Part shown: one piece after another, positions 5,122 through 7,267 of the stretch | Layout of the letters: the number at the start of each line of letters is the position of its first letter | How positions within the stretch are numbered: position 1 is the first letter of the stretch | Assembly (NCBI GenBank): GCA_937885345.1 | Contig: CAKZZH010000016.1 | Span: 1 to 7,267, forward strand | DNA length: 7,267 nt | Reading direction: 5' to 3' | Source: an uncultured Lachnospiraceae bacterium | Lineage (GTDB): Bacteria > Bacillota > Clostridia > Lachnospirales > Lachnospiraceae | Made by a program: the position numbers and the translations under genes | The notes under the pieces: generated by a model | The model's input: only the letters and a program-made list of their open reading frames with translations | Databases searched by the model: none | Told to the model about the DNA's origin: nothing

Positions 5122-7110
5122 TCAATCCCTGTACGATTCCATTACTTCCTTGAACTTATCGAAGTTGAGTATAAAATACTCCACCACCTGCGGGTCAAAG
5201 TGTGTGCCGGAATCGCCAACGATGATATCATACGCTGTTTCAGCGGAGAATGCTTTCTTGTACGGGCGCTCGCTCACGAGTGCGTCAAACACATCCGCAA
5301 CGGCCACTATACGTGCTTCCTTGCTGATCTCTTCGCCTTTCATCCCAAGATAACCCGTGCCGTTCCACTTTTCATGGTGCTGCAGAGCTATCCTGCAAGC
5401 GGTCTGCATTATCTTTCCGGGTGATTTCTCAAGCATTCTCGCACCTTCTGTGACATGTGTTTTAATGATATCAAACTCCTCAGGAGTGAGTTTGCCCGGC
5501 TTTTCGAGAATTTCCGACGGGATGTTAAGTTTGCCTATATCGTGCATCATCGAAGCTATTCTGATGACATTTACCTCTTCATCGTCATAGCCTGCCGCTT
5601 CGGCCAAAATCCTTGTATATTCGGACACACGCTTTACATGAAAGCCTGTATATTCCGACTTTGCCTCGACAATTTCCGCAAGAGACAGAATGGTCATTTC
5701 GGAGACTTCCTTCAATTGGCGACCGATAGTATCGAACTTAAAACGTGTTATTATGGTGTCTACCGCTATATTCAGCACCTGCATGAGTTCAAATAAAAGC
5801 TCGTATTTCAGCTGTTCACTGTGATAACAGAAAGCTATGATTCCATAGTAGTCATTCTCCGAAACTATGGGTAAAAGCGCTATCTGAGAGGTGTCAACAT
5901 CCATACTCTCAACAGATGCATCAAAGCCCTTGCGATCAAGAGGTTTCATGAGCAGTGTGTTCTCACCGTTTATGTAGGAATTGAGCTGAAAGAACGGATA
6001 GTCCTTCACCGGCAGTTCAAAGCCGCTTACTGCACTTTCCGCATATTCGGAATTCAAATATACATTATAGGATATCAAGCCCGGTTTTTGAGTGTAGCGT
6101 GGCAGATTGTCCACCAGCGTTTCAAAATTGCAGCCTGCATTCACCGTTGTTATAAGGCCCTGCACTTCGCGCAGGTAGTTTCTTTCGAGCGCGTGCTCCT
6201 CATAGAATCTTTCAAGCTTGTGTTCAAGCTTTTGTGTAAAGCGTTTCCTGCAGCCGCAGGACTCATCATATATGACTTTACAGGGGATGAGTATCTCTGT
6301 ATTCTGTGTCAGACTGCCGTCGAGTATACCTTCTATCGCATTGAAAACCGTTTGACCGGCAAGCTTCGGGTCGTATATACCGGTTGTCAGGAGCGGAAAA
6401 TGATGCTCTCTTTCTTTTATACCGCCCATACCGGTAACTATGATATCTTCAGGTGTCCTTATTCCACGCTCGTTCAGATAATCCACTACCGCTATTCCCA
6501 TAGCATCATTTGCGCATACTATGGCATCAGGTCTTGGAAGTTCGGATTTCATAAAATGGTCCATAACTTTACGTGTAGGCTCATCCCAGAAATCTCCGTA
6601 ACCGATCCTTTCCTCTTCAACCGGAATACCATGTGCTTCAAGCATTTCACGGTAAATAGCAAGACGTTCCATAGCGATCGGATTGCCTTTTATACCCGTT
6701 ATAAAATTAATTTTCCTGCAATTATGCACCAGAATCAGGTGCTCTATGATTTCCCTTATGGAAACTATGGCATCGTATTTTATATTGCAGCAGCCGGGAA
6801 CATCGGATTTAATGCCTATTACAGGTATATTGGCCTTCCCGGCGACATCAACCAAATGCTCTCTTACCGCAGGATCGTGAATCGATTCCGCAAAAATTAT
6901 AAGCGCATCCAGCCTGCTGTTCTCTATTAAGTTGAAAATCTTCCTCTGTGCGATATCTCTCTGCGTTTCAAAGTAAAGATCGGAGAAAATCGCATATACA
7001 CGAACGTCGTAATCTCTGGTCTTTGCCTCATCACAAATAGCGTTGAGCAGTCTGTTGATCGAAAGCTCATGGATACCGGCAGCGCACACTCCAACCCTTT
7101 TATTGACCAT
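5122..7110 (-). CDS. LacI-type sensor / HD-GYP cyclic-di-GMP phosphodiesterase fusion
   Basis: A 662-residue signalling protein. Residues 1-285 resemble the type 1 periplasmic-binding fold found as the effector domain of LacI/GalR regulators (for example IVCANDAMGIAVVDYLNERG at 197-216, then IRTPEDIIVTGMGG), but there is no N-terminal HTH and no signal peptide, so it probably senses a cytoplasmic sugar-like ligand. A cysteine-rich SCGCRKRF (284-291) and a likely coiled coil (291-320) lead to a middle GAF-like region (320-460). The HD-GYP output follows (470-650): H491, MHDIGK (H523, D524, K527), H552, HHEKWNGTGY (H578, H579, E580) and VADVFDAL (D606). These metal residues are intact, so hydrolysis of cyclic di-GMP to pGpG or GMP is expected. 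The signature proline is replaced: GYL at 586-588 instead of GYP. The ATG at 7110 has GGAG 5 bases upstream. It is first in the right-hand operon, upstream of the glycosyltransferase. The ligand is unknown, and the middle domain is only loosely assigned. Confidence 0.9.
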   Translation of the reverse strand: MVNKRVGVCAAGIHELSINRLLNAICDEAKTRDYDVRVYAIFSDLYFETQRDIAQRKIFNLIENSRLDALIIFAESIHDPAVREHLVDVAGKANIPVIGIKSDVPGCCNIKYDAIVSIREIIEHLILVHNCRKINFITGIKGNPIAMERLAIYREMLEAHGIPVEEERIGYGDFWDEPTRKVMDHFMKSELPRPDAIVCANDAMGIAVVDYLNERGIRTPEDIIVTGMGGIKEREHHFPLLTTGIYDPKLAGQTVFNAIEGILDGSLTQNTEILIPCKVIYDESCGCRKRFTQKLEHKLERFYEEHALERNYLREVQGLITTVNAGCNFETLVDNLPRYTQKPGLISYNVYLNSEYAESAVSGFELPVKDYPFFQLNSYINGENTLLMKPLDRKGFDASVESMDVDTSQIALLPIVSENDYYGIIAFCYHSEQLKYELLFELMQVLNIAVDTIITRFKFDTIGRQLKEVSEMTILSLAEIVEAKSEYTGFHVKRVSEYTRILAEAAGYDDEEVNVIRIASMMHDIGKLNIPSEILEKPGKLTPEEFDIIKTHVTEGARMLEKSPGKIMQTACRIALQHHEKWNGTGYLGMKGEEISKEARIVAVADVFDALVSERPYKKAFSAETAYDIIVGDSGTHFDPQVVEYFILNFDKFKEVMESYRD

Positions 7111-7166
7111 TCCTTCTCCTTTAGGCCCAATTCAAATCTTTTATAGTTACTACCGATCAATGATAT

Positions 7167-7172
7167 ATTATA
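7167..7172 (-). promoter_or_regulatory. Probable -10 box of the HD-GYP / glycosyltransferase / macro operon
   Basis: A perfect TATAAT lies on the minus strand at 7167-7172, 57 bases before the ATG at 7110. No good -35 box sits at the right distance (the hexamer 17 bases upstream is TAGATT), so the promoter may be weak, activator-dependent or use another sigma factor. It is the best candidate because the genes below it are closely spaced and no other promoter is evident between them. Confidence 0.45.
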
Positions 7173-7237
7173 CACCATTTTCTCCGAAAAATCTACGAAC
7201 ATTCCCTTACGGTTAGGATAAACGCATCAATTTAAGG

Positions 7238-7266
7238 TTGACATTTACAAGTTTTTGTTGTATCGA
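7238..7266 (+). promoter_or_regulatory. Possible divergent promoter pointing out of the window
   Basis: A perfect TTGACA (7238-7243) is followed after exactly 17 bases by TATCGA (7261-7266), which matches the -10 consensus only in TAT. It points right, away from the HD-GYP operon, and would serve a divergent gene beyond the window. The weak -10 and the window edge make this uncertain. Apart from this and the -10 box at 7167-7172, the 157 bases between 7111 and the end show no gene or RNA. Confidence 0.35.
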
Positions 7267-7267
7267 C

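Noticed and set aside
5095..5124. TTGACG followed after 17 bases by TGATAA between the HD-GYP and glycosyltransferase genes
   Set aside because: The -35 is good but the -10 matches consensus at only two positions; it overlaps the HD-GYP stop codon and is probably chance.
6088..6930. 280-codon plus-strand open frame opposite the HD-GYP fusion
   Set aside because: Antisense shadow of a well-supported gene; composition is odd (many Tyr, Phe, His, Cys) and no domain is visible.

Overview
This 7.27 kb window is gene-dense and moderately AT-rich. All six protein-coding genes lie on the minus strand, so transcription runs from right to left. The protein families suggest a Firmicute, most likely a Lachnospiraceae-type clostridium: a LacI-type sensor without an HTH fused to HD-GYP, a macro domain joined to a helical C-terminal domain, and a CpsB/CapC phosphatase of the PHP fold. 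Strong AGGAGG-type ribosome binding sites and a TTG start fit this. The taxonomic call is inference from gene content; there is no rRNA or other marker in the window.

Right block (about 2516-7172): a probable promoter (-10 at 7167-7172) precedes three genes. These are a 662-residue cytoplasmic sensor with a periplasmic-binding-protein-like input domain and an HD-GYP cyclic-di-GMP phosphodiesterase output, a family 2 glycosyltransferase with a long C-terminal extension, and a macro domain (ADP-ribose binding) protein with a TTG start. Gaps are 65 and 46 bases with no terminator between the genes, so they look like one operon. A strong intrinsic terminator (2516-2547) ends it.

Middle block (706-2470): an ADP-ribosylglycohydrolase and a CpsB/CapC-type metal-dependent tyrosine phosphatase, 52 bases apart, are probably co-transcribed. 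Two proteins that act on ADP-ribose (macro and ARH) are therefore neighbours, but a terminator stands between them and no ADP-ribosyltransferase is visible.

Left block (1-688): a clear promoter carries a perfect 7-bp dyad inside its 17-bp spacer and drives a DegT/DnrJ/EryC1/StrS sugar aminotransferase. That gene stops at residue 182, just before the catalytic lysine is expected, and the last ~46 bases look foreign to the family. On the opposite strand they read like a P-loop fragment. This is either a real rearrangement or an artefact at a sequence end.

Overall theme: surface-glycan synthesis and its control (aminotransferase, glycosyltransferase, CpsB phosphatase) next to second-messenger turnover (HD-GYP) and ADP-ribose handling (macro, ARH). 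No RNA genes, CRISPR array, insertion sequence or tRNA were seen. No gene-free stretch exceeds 300 bases; the longest is the 157 bases at the right end.
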